From Clavibacter michiganensis subsp. tessellarius (GTDB taxonomy: Bacteria > Actinomycetota > Actinomycetes > Actinomycetales > Microbacteriaceae), in contig NZ_CP040788.1 in NCBI RefSeq assembly GCF_021922985.1, forward strand, positions 2,108,001-2,172,000: a DNA stretch of 64,000 bases. The letters run 5' to 3'. The notes under the pieces are model-generated. The model searched no databases, was not told the DNA's origin, and saw only the letters and a program-made list of their open reading frames with translations. A program made the translations under genes and the position numbers. Shown here in pieces: positions 44,019 to 53,351 of the stretch. The stretch's first letter is position 1; every line of letters begins with the position of its first letter.

Positions 44019-45146
44019 ATGCCCCAGTCGCGCCATGCCCGCACGCCCTCGTCCTCGTCCCGGAGGCGCTGCGGATCCGTCGCGCTGACCGCGGCCGTCG
44101 TCGCCGCCACCGCCGCCGGCGGTCTCGGGGCCGCGCTCCTCGCCCCCGCGAGCGCGTTCGCCGCCACGGCCACCGTCGGCCTCGGCACCGCCGCCTCCTA
44201 CTCGGTACTCGCGGGCCAGGGCGTCACCAACACCGGCCTCACCACGCTCGCGGCGGACCTCGGCACCAGCCCGAACGCGGCCGTCACGGGCTTCCCGCCC
44301 GGCGTCGTCGGCGGCGCCACGCACGCGGCCGACGCCGCGGCCGGCCAGGCCCAGTCCGACCTCACCGCCGCGTACGTCGACGCCGCCGGCCGCCCCTCCA
44401 CCGCGGCCGTCCCCGCCGACCTGGTCGGGGCCACGCTCACGCCCGGCGTCTACACGGCCGGCGGCCCGCTCGGCCTCACGGGCACGGTCACGCTCGACGC
44501 GCAGGGCGACCCCGCCGCGGTCTTCGTCATCCAGGCCCCCTCCACGCTCACCACCGGCTCGAGCAGCCGGGTGTCGCTCGTCAACGGCGCCCAGGCCTGC
44601 AACGTGTTCTGGCAGGTGTCGAGCTCGGCCAGCCTCGGCACGAACTCGGGCTTCGCCGGGTCGATCCTCGCGCTCACCTCCATCTCCGTCGGCACCGGCG
44701 CCACGGTCGACGGCCGCGCGCTCGCCCGCAACGGCGCCGTCACCCTCGACGACGACGCGTTCGTCGCCTCCACCTGCGGCAGCACCACCTCGCCCATCGG
44801 CTCGGGCACCACGCCCGTGGTCACGCCCACCCCGGCGCCCTCGGCCTCGCCGGCCCCGACGCCGACGCCCGGCGGCGGCACGGGCGGCGGCACCGGCGGA
44901 GGTGGCGGCACCGGCGGCGGCACGGGCGGCACGACCGGCGGATCCACGCCCACCCCGTCCCCCACGCCCACCTCCGGCGTCCCGTCGTCCACCCCTCCCG
45001 GCGACGTGCCGCCCCCGAGCGGCCACCTCCCCCGCACGGGCGGCGACGGCGCGCGCCTCATCCTCGAGCTGGGGCTCGGCGCCGCGGCCGTCGCGGCCGG
45101 CATCGTCGCGGTGCTCGCCGTGCGCGCCCGCCGCCGCCGGGGCTAG
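44019..45146 (+). CDS. LPxTG-anchored ice-binding-like (DUF3494) protein
   Basis: 375 residues. A long signal peptide (about 1-48) is followed by a DUF3494 beta-helix domain (about 50-250): TAASYSVLAGQGVTNTG, PGVYTAGGPLGLTGTVTLD and CNVFWQVSSSASLGTNSGF are typical. Then comes a Gly/Thr/Pro-rich wall-spanning region and a sortase signal LPRTG (337-341), a membrane helix and an Arg-rich tail. The domain binds ice in psychrophiles and may act in adhesion elsewhere. Sortase would fix it to the wall. No sortase gene is nearby. Confidence 0.87.
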   Translation: MPQSRHARTPSSSSRRRCGSVALTAAVVAATAAGGLGAALLAPASAFAATATVGLGTAASYSVLAGQGVTNTGLTTLAADLGTSPNAAVTGFPPGVVGGATHAADAAAGQAQSDLTAAYVDAAGRPSTAAVPADLVGATLTPGVYTAGGPLGLTGTVTLDAQGDPAAVFVIQAPSTLTTGSSSRVSLVNGAQACNVFWQVSSSASLGTNSGFAGSILALTSISVGTGATVDGRALARNGAVTLDDDAFVASTCGSTTSPIGSGTTPVVTPTPAPSASPAPTPTPGGGTGGGTGGGGGTGGGTGGTTGGSTPTPSPTPTSGVPSSTPPGDVPPPSGHLPRTGGDGARLILELGLGAAAVAAGIVAVLAVRARRRRG

Positions 45147-45176
45147 CCGCACCGCAGCGGCACCACCGCACCACCC

Positions 45177-45211
45177 GACGCCCGTCCCCGCCTCGCGCGG
45201 GGGCGGGCGTC
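45177..45211 (+). terminator. Terminator hairpin after the wall protein gene
   Basis: 15-base arms (45177-45191 and 45197-45211) with one G-T wobble around a 5-base loop, 31 bases after the stop codon. No T-run. Confidence 0.7.
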
Positions 45212-45305
45212 CGTCATGCGCACGGCCGGGACGCCGAGGAGGAGCCGGGCTAGGGTCGGCAGCAGGAGCGACGACGCCCCGATCCACCAGTCGACGAGGA
45301 CCACC

Positions 45306-46277
45306 ATGACGACGACGAGCCGCCCGCCGATGAGCGCCCCCGCCTCCGCCTCCGCCGACCGGCCACCGCGTCCCCGCCGCTCCCGCATGGCCCGCCGCGA
45401 GGCCGTGGCCGGCTACCTCTTCATCAGCCCGTGGATCGTCGGGTTCCTCGTGTTCACGCTGGGCGCGATGGTCTACAGCCTCGTGGTGTCGTTCAGCGAC
45501 TACAACCTCGCCACCGACGTGGCCACCCCGGTCGGCACCGAGAACTACGAGCGGCTGTTCTCGGATCCGCGCGTGGCCCTGAGCCTCGGCAACACGCTCT
45601 TCTACACGATCCTCGCGGTGCCGTTCGAGGTCTGCCTCGCGCTCCTGCTCGCGATCCTGCTGGCCCGCCTCGGCCGCGGCGCCGGCCTCTTCCGCACCCT
45701 CTACTACCTGCCGAAGATGACCCCGACGGTCGCCACCGCGAGCGTCTTCCTGCTGCTGCTCAACGGCAACACGGGCGCGGTCAACAAGGGGCTCGAGGCG
45801 ATCGGGATCGACGGCCCGCAGTGGCTCATCGACCCCGCCTGGGTGAAGCCGTCCATCGTCCTGATGACGCTGTGGGGCGTGAGCGGCACCATGGTGATCT
45901 TCCTCGCGGCCCTCAAGGACGTGCCGCGCGAGCTCTACGAGGTCTCGTCGCTCGACGGCGCCGGCCCCGTGCGGCAGTTCTTCGCCATCACCGTGCCGAT
46001 GATCTCCGGCGCCATCTTCTTCAACGTCGTCGTGCTCACCATCGCGGCGCTGCAGGTCTTCGACCAGGCCTACCTGCTGTTCTGGCGCGACCAGACGAAC
46101 GCCTCCCCCGACTCGTCGCTCTTCTACGGCGTGTACCTGTTCCAGCAGGCGTTCCGCTCGTTCGACTTCGGGTTCGCGGCCGCGATGGCCTGGCTGCTGT
46201 TCGTGATCGTGCTGGTCATCACGCTCGTGCAGGTGAAGCTGAGCCGACGGTTCGTCTACTACGAGGGGGACCGCTGA
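45306..46277 (+). CDS. Sugar ABC transporter permease (MalF type)
   Basis: 323 residues with six membrane helices. The ATPase docking loop YEVSSLDGAGPVRQFF is near residue 215. ATG 45306 follows GAGGA, and TAGGGT at 45251-45256 could be the -10 box. It pairs with the next permease by TGATG overlap. The likely binding-protein gene is on the opposite strand at 47.7 kb, an unusual split. No ATPase is encoded here. Confidence 0.9.
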   Translation: MTTTSRPPMSAPASASADRPPRPRRSRMARREAVAGYLFISPWIVGFLVFTLGAMVYSLVVSFSDYNLATDVATPVGTENYERLFSDPRVALSLGNTLFYTILAVPFEVCLALLLAILLARLGRGAGLFRTLYYLPKMTPTVATASVFLLLLNGNTGAVNKGLEAIGIDGPQWLIDPAWVKPSIVLMTLWGVSGTMVIFLAALKDVPRELYEVSSLDGAGPVRQFFAITVPMISGAIFFNVVVLTIAALQVFDQAYLLFWRDQTNASPDSSLFYGVYLFQQAFRSFDFGFAAAMAWLLFVIVLVITLVQVKLSRRFVYYEGDR

Positions 46278-47263
46278 TGGCCGTCACCGACCGCACGCCG
46301 GCCACGCCCGCGACCCCGCCTGCCGGCGCGACCGGCGACCCGCGCCTCGCCGCCGCCCTCACTCCGCTGCCCCGCCGGGATCCGGTGCCCGCGCGCCGCG
46401 ACCCCGACCGCGGCCGCCGCGTGCGCTCCCGCATCGGCCGCGCCCTCATCGCCGCGGTGCTCGTGGGCTTCGCGCTCCTGTTCCTCTACCCGTTCGCGTG
46501 GCTGCTCGCCGCGAGCCTCAAGCCGCGCGGCGAGGTCTTCGACAACTCGCTCTGGCCGCGCACCTTCACGCCGCAGAACTACGTCGAGGTGTGGGAGCAG
46601 CTGCCGCTCCTCGGCTGGATGGGCAACAGCCTGGCGATCGCGCTGCTCTCGGCGGCGCTCGTGTCCATCTCGAGCGCGCTCGTGGCGTTCGGCTTCGCGT
46701 ACTTCCGGTTCCCGGGCCGGAGGATCCTGTTCGGCCTGGTGCTCGCGACGATGATGCTGCCGGGCGCGGTGACGATGGTGCCGCAGTTCCTCATCTGGAA
46801 GAACCTGGGGCTCATCGGCACGTGGGTGCCGCTGTTCGGCATGAACCTGTTCGGCTCGGCCTTCTACATCTTCCTGCAGCGCCAGTTCTTCCTCGGGCTG
46901 CCGCGAGAGCTGTTCGAGGCGGCCCGGCTCGACGGCGCCAGCTACTTCGGGATGTTCCGGCGGATCGCGCTGCCGCTGTCGATCCCGTCGTTCGTCATCA
47001 TCTTCATCTTCGAGTTCCAGGCCAGCTGGAACAACCTGCAGGCGTCGCTCATCTACCTCAACGCCGGCAGCGTCGAGGGCTTCACGGTGCCGCTCGGCCT
47101 CTCCTACGCGATGACCGCGTTCAGCCCCACCAACGGCGGGCAGGGCGACTACCAGCTCGTGATGGTCGCGGCGCTCCTCGTGACCCTGCCGATGCTCGTG
47201 CTGTTCGCGTTCGGCCAGCGCTACTTCGTGGAGGGCATCGCGACGCAGGGGCGGAAGGGCTGA
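46277..47263 (+). CDS. Sugar ABC transporter permease (MalG type)
   Basis: 328 residues. A 55-residue Pro/Arg-rich cytosolic start precedes six membrane helices. The EAA loop LFEAARLDGASYFGMFRRI is near residue 215. It forms the channel with the preceding permease. A short inverted repeat follows the stop (47273-47287) and could be a weak two-way terminator toward the convergent exporter gene. Confidence 0.9.
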   Translation: MAVTDRTPATPATPPAGATGDPRLAAALTPLPRRDPVPARRDPDRGRRVRSRIGRALIAAVLVGFALLFLYPFAWLLAASLKPRGEVFDNSLWPRTFTPQNYVEVWEQLPLLGWMGNSLAIALLSAALVSISSALVAFGFAYFRFPGRRILFGLVLATMMLPGAVTMVPQFLIWKNLGLIGTWVPLFGMNLFGSAFYIFLQRQFFLGLPRELFEAARLDGASYFGMFRRIALPLSIPSFVIIFIFEFQASWNNLQASLIYLNAGSVEGFTVPLGLSYAMTAFSPTNGGQGDYQLVMVAALLVTLPMLVLFAFGQRYFVEGIATQGRKG

Positions 47264-47287
47264 TCCGTCCGGCCCGCGCCGCGCGGG

Positions 47288-47611
47288 TCAGTGCCCGGTG
47301 TCGACCAGCTTGAGGCCGACCACGCAGCCGACGAGGCCGAGCAGCAGCAGCACCTTCACGACGCTCGCGGGCTCCTCGCCCGTGACGATCGCGTAGGTCA
47401 CGGTGAGCGCCGCGCCGATGCCGACCCACACGGCGTACGCGGTGCCCGTGCTGATCTCGCGCATCGCGTAGGCGAGCCCGGCCATGCTCGCGACGACGGT
47501 CACGGCGAAGACGACGGTCGGCACGACCTTCGTGAACCCGGCCGACCTCCCGAGGGCGGTGGCCCACACGGCCTCGAGCACCCCGGACACGATGAGGACG
47601 ATCCACGACAT
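47288..47611 (-). CDS. gdx: SMR-family exporter (Gdx/SugE-like guanidinium exporter)
   Basis: 107 residues, four membrane helices, standard SMR length. MSWIVLIVSGVLEAVWATALG contains the conserved Glu13 (position 13 of the chain) that binds the cation, and the start is SugE/Gdx-like. The guanidine-III riboswitch just upstream makes guanidinium export the likely role: guanidinium opens expression and the protein expels it. ATG 47611 follows AAGGAG. It works as a dual-topology dimer in this family. Confidence 0.87.
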   Translation of the reverse strand: MSWIVLIVSGVLEAVWATALGRSAGFTKVVPTVVFAVTVVASMAGLAYAMREISTGTAYAVWVGIGAALTVTYAIVTGEEPASVVKVLLLLGLVGCVVGLKLVDTGH

Positions 47612-47625
47612 GACGGCTCCTTGTC

Positions 47626-47666
47626 GGCCAGTCTTGTCGCGTTCCGGGTACTGATCCCTCGTCCGG
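47626..47666 (-). promoter_or_regulatory. Guanidine-III riboswitch
   Basis: 41 bases on the minus strand, 14 bases upstream of the gdx start. The conserved blocks CCGGACGAGG, GTACCCGG and GACAAGAC stand in the order and spacing of the guanidine-III (mini-ykkC-III) pseudoknot, and the segment has the length of known examples. Its 3' end comes close to the AAGGAG ribosome site, so control of translation is likely: free guanidine would expose the site. Confidence 0.88.
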
Positions 47667-47731
47667 GGGCGCGGGAGGGCGCCCGGATCCGACGTTACCC
47701 GGGCGCCCTGGTCACGGCGTGTGCAGATGGA

Positions 47732-49090
47732 TCAGCGGGCTGCCTGCTCGTAGGCCCGCATCGCCGCGGTCTGCGCGTCGCCGAGCGCCTGCTCGGGCGT
47801 CTTGTCGCCGAGGAGCGTCGAGGCCACCGCGTTCTGGAGCTCGCCCTGGATCTGCTGCCCCGCCGGCGACCCGCCGATCGACCGGCCCTCCGCCACCACG
47901 TCGTAGAACGTCGCGATGGCCTGGTCGATCCCGTCGTCGCCGCTCGGGACGACGTGGGCGTCGCGGATCGCCTGGTCGGCGGCCGGGGATCCCGTGAACA
48001 GGCCCGTGTAGATGCCGCCGTTCTCGGCGACCGTGTCGGCGCGCACGTCGCCCGCGGCCTCCCACGCCTCCTGGCTGGTGAGGTCGAGCATCCACGCGCA
48101 CGCGGCGTCCTTGTTCGCGGCGCCCGCGGGGATCACGAACGCGGATCCGCCGGCCACCGCGAAGGGCTCGCCGTCGCGGTCGCGGAAGGGCACGGCCGAG
48201 ATGTCGATGGCGTCGCGGTAGGGCGCGACCACGTTGAGGTACCACTGGGCGTCGACCTGCGCGCCCACCTGGTCCTTCACGAACTGGTTGCCGTCGCCGA
48301 AGGTGTCGAACGCGTCGGTGAAGCTCTTGCCCTTCGCGTAGCCGCCCTGCGCGTCGGACAGCCGCTGGAGGAACTCGAGGCCGGGGAGGTTGGACGCGTC
48401 GTCGAGCGTGGGCTTCCCCTCGTCGTCGACGAGCTGGCCGCCGAAGCCGAGCATCCACAGCGCGGCCTGGCTGGTGGGCACGGCGTCGAGGCCGAGCACC
48501 GCGGGGTCGCCGCCGGACTCCCGGTAGACCTTCCCGACGGCCTCGAGCAGCTGGTCGGGCTTCGACGTGTCGAACTGGTCGGCCGTCACGCCGGCTGCGG
48601 AGAGCACGCGCTCGTTGAGCAGGATCGCCGGCGGCTGGAAGAACTGCGGCACGGCCCAGATCGCGTCGTCGTAGCGGATGTCGTTCGTGACGGACTCGTA
48701 GAAGCGCTCCTCGGGATCCACGCCGTTCACGGAGTAGCACTCGTCCAGCGGGAGGATCAGGTCCTGGGCCGCGTAGGTCGCCACGAACTGGCGGTCCATC
48801 TGCACGACGTCGGGCGTCTGGCCGCTCGCGACGCGGGTCGTGAACTTCTGCGCGTCGAACGCGGTGGAGTCGAGGTCGATGGTCACGTCGGAGAGCGCGT
48901 CGGCCGCGTGCTGCATGCGGGCCTTCCCCACGTCGTCCGCGCCGTCGAAGGCCCAGGCCTTCAGGGTGCCGGAGGCCTCCTTAGTGAAGGAGGCGTCGGC
49001 CGCGCCGGTGCCGCCGGATCCGCATCCCGCGAGCAGCGTCGCCGTGGCCGCCGCCGCGATCACCGCGAGCGTCCTGTGTGTCCTGGTCAT
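47732..49090 (-). CDS. Sugar ABC transporter substrate-binding lipoprotein
   Basis: 452 residues. The signal peptide ends in the lipobox LLAGC. The body is a family 1 solute-binding fold (LKAWAFDGADDVGKARMQ at lobe 1). It is likely to serve the permease pair at 45.3-47.3 kb but is on the opposite strand and separated by the gdx gene. GGAGGGA precedes ATG 49090. Confidence 0.85.
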   Translation of the reverse strand: MTRTHRTLAVIAAAATATLLAGCGSGGTGAADASFTKEASGTLKAWAFDGADDVGKARMQHAADALSDVTIDLDSTAFDAQKFTTRVASGQTPDVVQMDRQFVATYAAQDLILPLDECYSVNGVDPEERFYESVTNDIRYDDAIWAVPQFFQPPAILLNERVLSAAGVTADQFDTSKPDQLLEAVGKVYRESGGDPAVLGLDAVPTSQAALWMLGFGGQLVDDEGKPTLDDASNLPGLEFLQRLSDAQGGYAKGKSFTDAFDTFGDGNQFVKDQVGAQVDAQWYLNVVAPYRDAIDISAVPFRDRDGEPFAVAGGSAFVIPAGAANKDAACAWMLDLTSQEAWEAAGDVRADTVAENGGIYTGLFTGSPAADQAIRDAHVVPSGDDGIDQAIATFYDVVAEGRSIGGSPAGQQIQGELQNAVASTLLGDKTPEQALGDAQTAAMRAYEQAAR

Positions 49091-49182
49091 GGGGATCCCT
49101 CCGCGCACCGGGCCTCGTCGCCCGCTCCTCGAACGTACGCCGCTTCCCGCCCGGCGATCCGGGCCGCGAGCGCAGGCGCGCG

Positions 49183-50091
49183 TCAGGCGCGGAGCAGCTC
49201 CACCATCGCGTCGCGCGCGCGGGCGCCCTCCGGGATCGGCATGAGCGCGTACACGTGCAGGAGGTTCGGCTCCACGTGGATCCGCACCGGGTGCCCGACC
49301 GCGGCCGCCTTCCGCTCGAGGGCGCGCGCGTCGGCGAAGAGGATGTCGTGCGTGCCCGTGAACACCGTGATGCGGCCGACGCCGGCGAGCGACCCGTGCA
49401 GCGGGCTGACCCGCGGGTCCTCCACCGGCAGCTCCCCGCGCCACGACTCCACGGCGGCGCGCAGGCCGTCGACCGCGAGCCACGGGTCGGTGGGCTGGAT
49501 GCGGGCGATGAGCGGATCCGTGAACGACAGGTCGAGCGCGGGCGAGAGCAGGACGACGTCGCGCGGCGCGTGCACGCCCCGGTCGCGCAGCGCCAGGGCC
49601 GCGGACAGGGCGATCTGGCCGCCCGCCGAGTCGCCCATGAGCGTCACGCGGTCGGCACCCGCCTCGGCGACGAGCGCCTCGGCGAGGTCGGCCGTGCGCT
49701 CGACGACCTCCGCGGCCGTGCCCGAGGGGACGAGCGGGTAGATCGGCACGGTGAACGTCGTGCCGGTGCGGCGCGCGAGGCCGGCGACCAGCCACCAGTG
49801 GAACGGGGAGATCTCGTGGGTCCAGCCGCCGCCGTGCGCGTAGAGGGCGAGGCGGCGATCCCCGGCGGCGCGGGCGGGCGCGACCTCGTAGACGTGCCAT
49901 CCGCGCTCCACCCGCGCGGTGACGCGCACCCCGCGGAGGAGCGGCGGCGGGGCGAAGCCGCCGGGCCGCAGCACGCGGCGGCCGGCCCGGCGCATCGTGC
50001 GGTCGGGCGACGCGAACTCGCCCTGCCCGCCGACCATCGCGATGACCGGCGGCGCGAGCCGCGACAGCAGGCTGCGGGGCGTGCGCGTCAC
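49183..50091 (-). CDS. Alpha/beta hydrolase (HSL-type esterase)
   Basis: 302 residues. The oxyanion-hole motif YAHGGGW (about 85-91) and the nucleophile elbow GDSAGGQ with Ser155 put it in the hormone-sensitive-lipase group. The later Asp in GTHDILFAD and the His in LLHVYALMP complete the triad. It hydrolyses short-chain esters or is a detoxifying esterase. GTG 50091 has no clear ribosome site, so the start may be off by a few codons. Confidence 0.85.
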   Translation of the reverse strand: MTRTPRSLLSRLAPPVIAMVGGQGEFASPDRTMRRAGRRVLRPGGFAPPPLLRGVRVTARVERGWHVYEVAPARAAGDRRLALYAHGGGWTHEISPFHWWLVAGLARRTGTTFTVPIYPLVPSGTAAEVVERTADLAEALVAEAGADRVTLMGDSAGGQIALSAALALRDRGVHAPRDVVLLSPALDLSFTDPLIARIQPTDPWLAVDGLRAAVESWRGELPVEDPRVSPLHGSLAGVGRITVFTGTHDILFADARALERKAAAVGHPVRIHVEPNLLHVYALMPIPEGARARDAMVELLRA

Positions 50092-50151
50092 GGCCGGGAC
50101 CGGGTCGTCGGGGTGGTCGGGATCGTCATGGTCGGGTCCGCGTGCCGTCGA

Positions 50152-51138
50152 TCAGGCCGCGGGGCTGTACCACTTGGAGACCAGGTGGTCGGCCTCCACG
50201 CGGCGGATGGTGCCCGAGTGCGAGCGGAGCACGATGCTCGAGGTGCGGATCATGCCGCGGTGGCGGGTGACGCCCGCGACGAGCGCGCCGTCGGTGACGC
50301 CGGTGGCGACGAAGTACGCGTTGTCGCCCGTGACGAGGTCGTCCTGGTCGAGGATGCGCTCGAGGTCGTGGCCCGCGTCGATCGCCCGCTGCCGCTCCGC
50401 GTCGTCCTTGGGCGCGAGGCGGGAGAGGAGCACGCCGCCGAGCGCCTTGATCGCGCACGCCGTGATGATGCCCTCGGGCGTGCCGCCGATGCCGACGCAC
50501 ATGTCGATGCGGGAGTCGGGGCGGGCCGCGTTGATGCCGCCCGCGACGTCGCCGTCGAGCAGGAGGCGGGTGGAGGCGCCGGCCGCGCGGATCTGCGCGA
50601 TGAGGTCGGCGTGACGCGGCCGGTCGAGCACGGCCACCTGCATGTCCTCGACCGCGAGGCCCTTCGCCGCGGCGAGCGCGCGGATGTTGTCGCCGATGGG
50701 GCGGTCGAGGTCGACGACGCCGCGGCCCTCGGGGCCGGTGACGAGCTTGTCCATGTAGAAGACGGCCGACGGGTCGAACATGCTGCCGCGGTCGCTCACC
50801 GCGATGACGGACAGGGCGTTCATGCGGCCGGCGGCGGTGAGGCTCGTGCCGTCGATGGGATCCACCGCGATGTCGCACGCGGGGCCGAAGCCGTTGCCGA
50901 CGTGCTCGCCGTTGAAGAGCATCGGCGCCTCGTCCTTCTCGCCCTCGCCGATGACGACGAGGCCGTCGAAGGCGACGGTGCCGAGGAACTTGCGCATCGC
51001 GTCGACCGCGGCGCCGTCGGCGGCGTTCTTGTCGCCCTTGCCGATGAAGGGGGCGGAGCGGATGGCCGCGGCCTCGGTGGCTCGCACGAGCTCCATCCCG
51101 AGGTTGCGATCCGGATTCGAGTAGTTCTCCTCGGTCAT
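50152..51138 (-). CDS. glpX: Class II fructose-1,6-bisphosphatase
   Basis: 328 residues, full length for GlpX. The FVIGEGEKDEAPML-like block (seen as VVIGEGEKDEAPML, about 61-74) and the metal site AVDPIDGTSL carry the acids that bind magnesium or manganese; later GGTPEGI is also conserved. It removes the 1-phosphate of fructose-1,6-bisphosphate for gluconeogenesis and is the usual FBPase in actinobacteria. GGGAGGA precedes ATG 51138. Confidence 0.95.
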   Translation of the reverse strand: MTEENYSNPDRNLGMELVRATEAAAIRSAPFIGKGDKNAADGAAVDAMRKFLGTVAFDGLVVIGEGEKDEAPMLFNGEHVGNGFGPACDIAVDPIDGTSLTAAGRMNALSVIAVSDRGSMFDPSAVFYMDKLVTGPEGRGVVDLDRPIGDNIRALAAAKGLAVEDMQVAVLDRPRHADLIAQIRAAGASTRLLLDGDVAGGINAARPDSRIDMCVGIGGTPEGIITACAIKALGGVLLSRLAPKDDAERQRAIDAGHDLERILDQDDLVTGDNAYFVATGVTDGALVAGVTRHRGMIRTSSIVLRSHSGTIRRVEADHLVSKWYSPAA

Positions 51139-51196
51139 GTGGGGTCCTCCCGTAGAGACGTGCGCGGGCGGCTCCGTCGACTCCGCAAGTGCGTCC

Positions 51197-52402
51197 CTAC
51201 GATCCTACGGCGGGGGTGGGCGCCCTCCAGCTGCCGCCGGCGATGTACCGCACCATCACGTTGAGGGTGGCGACGAACGGCACCGCGAACAGGGCGCCGG
51301 CGACCCCGCCGACGTAGGACCCCGCGGCCACGGCGAGCACCACGGCGAGCGGATGCACGTGCACGGCCCCGCCCATCACGAGCGGCTGCAGCACGTGCGA
51401 CTCGAGCAGGTGCACGCCGATGACGGCCGCCAGCATGATGACCGCCTGGAGCGGCCCCACGAACACCAGCGCGATGACGACGGCGAACGCGCCCGACACG
51501 ATGGCGCCGACGACCGGGATGAAGGACGCGAGGAACACGACGACCGCGATGGGGACGGCGAGCGGGAGCCCGAGGAGCCACGCGGCGATGCCGATGCCGA
51601 CCGCGTTGCCCGCGGCCACGAAGATCTGCACGCGCGTGAACGCGGAGAGCGTGCCCCAGCCCGCGCGGCCGGCGCCGTCGATGGCGGGACGCGCGCGGCG
51701 CGGGAACATGCGGACGACGAAGCCCCAGATGCCGCGCCCGTCGATGAGCACGATGACGATGGTGAAGAAGGCGAGCAGCGCGCCCGTGACGAGGTGGCCG
51801 ACGCCGAGCCCCGCGTCGAGCGCGCCGGTGAGCAGCGCCTCGCGGCTGTTCTCGAGCGCCTTGCCCGCGGAGGCGAGCAGCGCGTCGTAGTCGGACGGCA
51901 CCACGTTGAACGGCGGCTGCGCGAGGAGGTCGCGCACGGACTCGAACCGGTCCATCGCCTCGCGCTGGAGGGTGGGGATGCCGGTGCGGATCTGCGTGAC
52001 GAGCAGCAGCACGAGCCCCGCGATGACGACGGCCGTGGCGAGCAGCGTGGACGTGATGGCGACCCACGCCGGCCAGCGCCGCCTCCGCAGCGCGGCGACG
52101 ACCGGCTGCAGCAGGGCGCAGACGAGGAGGCCGATGAGGAACGGGACGACCACCTCCTTGAGGGAGACGAGGATCCACACGGCCGCGGCCACCGCGACGC
52201 CGATGACGAGCAGGCGCCACGACCACTCGGCCGCGAGCAGGACGCCCGGGGTGACGCCGCGCTCGGCGGCGCGGCCGGCGTGCGGGGCGTCGGCGGGTGT
52301 GGCGTCCGGGTGCGCGGCGTCCGGGTGCGCGGCGTCCGCGCCCGTGGCGGACGTGACGGGCGGCTCGGACGCGCCCGGCGAGGGCTCGACGTCGTGGGAC
52401 AT
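51197..52402 (-). CDS. AI-2E family transporter
   Basis: 401 residues. An N-terminal tail (about 1-50) has a short repeated AAHPD motif encoded by near-exact DNA repeats. Seven or eight membrane helices follow, with LASFIPVVGAIVSGAFAVVIAL and HLLESHVLQPLVMG late in the chain, typical of the AI-2E/PerM exporter family. Substrates vary in the family (AI-2, sodium, or small molecules), so the cargo is unknown. Confidence 0.87.
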   Translation of the reverse strand: MSHDVEPSPGASEPPVTSATGADAAHPDAAHPDATPADAPHAGRAAERGVTPGVLLAAEWSWRLLVIGVAVAAAVWILVSLKEVVVPFLIGLLVCALLQPVVAALRRRRWPAWVAITSTLLATAVVIAGLVLLLVTQIRTGIPTLQREAMDRFESVRDLLAQPPFNVVPSDYDALLASAGKALENSREALLTGALDAGLGVGHLVTGALLAFFTIVIVLIDGRGIWGFVVRMFPRRARPAIDGAGRAGWGTLSAFTRVQIFVAAGNAVGIGIAAWLLGLPLAVPIAVVVFLASFIPVVGAIVSGAFAVVIALVFVGPLQAVIMLAAVIGVHLLESHVLQPLVMGGAVHVHPLAVVLAVAAGSYVGGVAGALFAVPFVATLNVMVRYIAGGSWRAPTPAVGS

Positions 52403-52613
52403 GGCGGTGCTCCGATCTCGATGCGCAAGGAGGAGGATCCCTCGGTCGGAGGAGAGCCTGCGCGCCCATCTTGGCGGGGCCCGACGGGAGCGCGGGCGAC
52501 GGCGCCGGATGCGTGTGCACGAGGATCCTCCGCGTCGCTGTGGGGGATCCGTGCGGCGCCGCGGATCCACCCTGGCCGGATGGCCGGCCGGCCGGCGCCG
52601 GCCGACGCCCGCA

Positions 52614-53351
52614 CTACCCCGCCGTCGCGACGCTGTGCGCCGTGCGCGGCATCGGCCGGCCGAGCCCCGTCGCGTCGATGCCCACGATCCGCCCGTCCAC
52701 CACCGTGACGAGCCGGTCGAGCGCGGCGCGGTGCACGAGGTCGTGGGTCACGAGCAGGGTCGCCGTGCCCTGCTCGTGGCTGAGCTGGGCGATGAGCTCC
52801 ATGATCTCGGCGCCGCGCTCCTGGTCGAGCGCGCTCGTGGGCTCGTCGACGAGGAGCACGGACGGGCCGTGCACGAGCGCGCGGGCGATGGCGACGCGCT
52901 GGCGCTGACCGCCGGAGAGCTGCGCGGGGCGCTTGCCCGCGTGGGCGGCGAGGCCCACCGCGTCGAGGAGCTCGTCGGCGCGGACGCGGACGGCGCGGCG
53001 CCGCGCGGATCCGCCGCCGCCGAGCTCCGCCATCACGAGGAGCTGCTCGCGCGCGGTGAGCGACGGGATCAGGTTCGACTGCTGGAACACGATCCCGATG
53101 CCGTCCCGGCGGAGCGCGGTCGCCTCCGTCCGGCTGAGGGTCGCGGCGTCGACGTCGCCGATGACCACGCGGCCGGAGTCGGGGCGGATCAGCGTCGCCG
53201 CGACCGCGAGGATCGAGGACTTGCCGGAGCCGGACGGCCCGGTGATGCCGGTGACGACCCCCGCGGGCGCCTCGAGCGAGACGTGGTCGACCGCGGTGAG
53301 GCGGGAGTCCCCGTCGGGGAAGGTGAGGGTGACGTCGTCGAGGAAGATCAT
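52614..53351 (-). CDS. ABC exporter ATPase (LolD/MacB type)
   Basis: 245 residues. Walker A is GPSGSGKSS, the signature LSGGQRQRVAIARAL, Walker B SVLLVDEPTSALD and the H-loop LLVTHD. It pairs with the FtsX-like permease upstream by ATGA overlap. MacB/LolD-type exporters of this size often handle peptides or antibiotics. A two-component pair is divergent from it. Confidence 0.9.
   Translation of the reverse strand: MIFLDDVTLTFPDGDSRLTAVDHVSLEAPAGVVTGITGPSGSGKSSILAVAATLIRPDSGRVVIGDVDAATLSRTEATALRRDGIGIVFQQSNLIPSLTAREQLLVMAELGGGGSARRRAVRVRADELLDAVGLAAHAGKRPAQLSGGQRQRVAIARALVHGPSVLLVDEPTSALDQERGAEIMELIAQLSHEQGTATLLVTHDLVHRAALDRLVTVVDGRIVGIDATGLGRPMPRTAHSVATAG

Noticed and set aside
47273-47287. 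Short hairpin between the MalG-type permease and gdx
   Set aside because: Only a 6-base stem without a T-run; too weak to list as a terminator.
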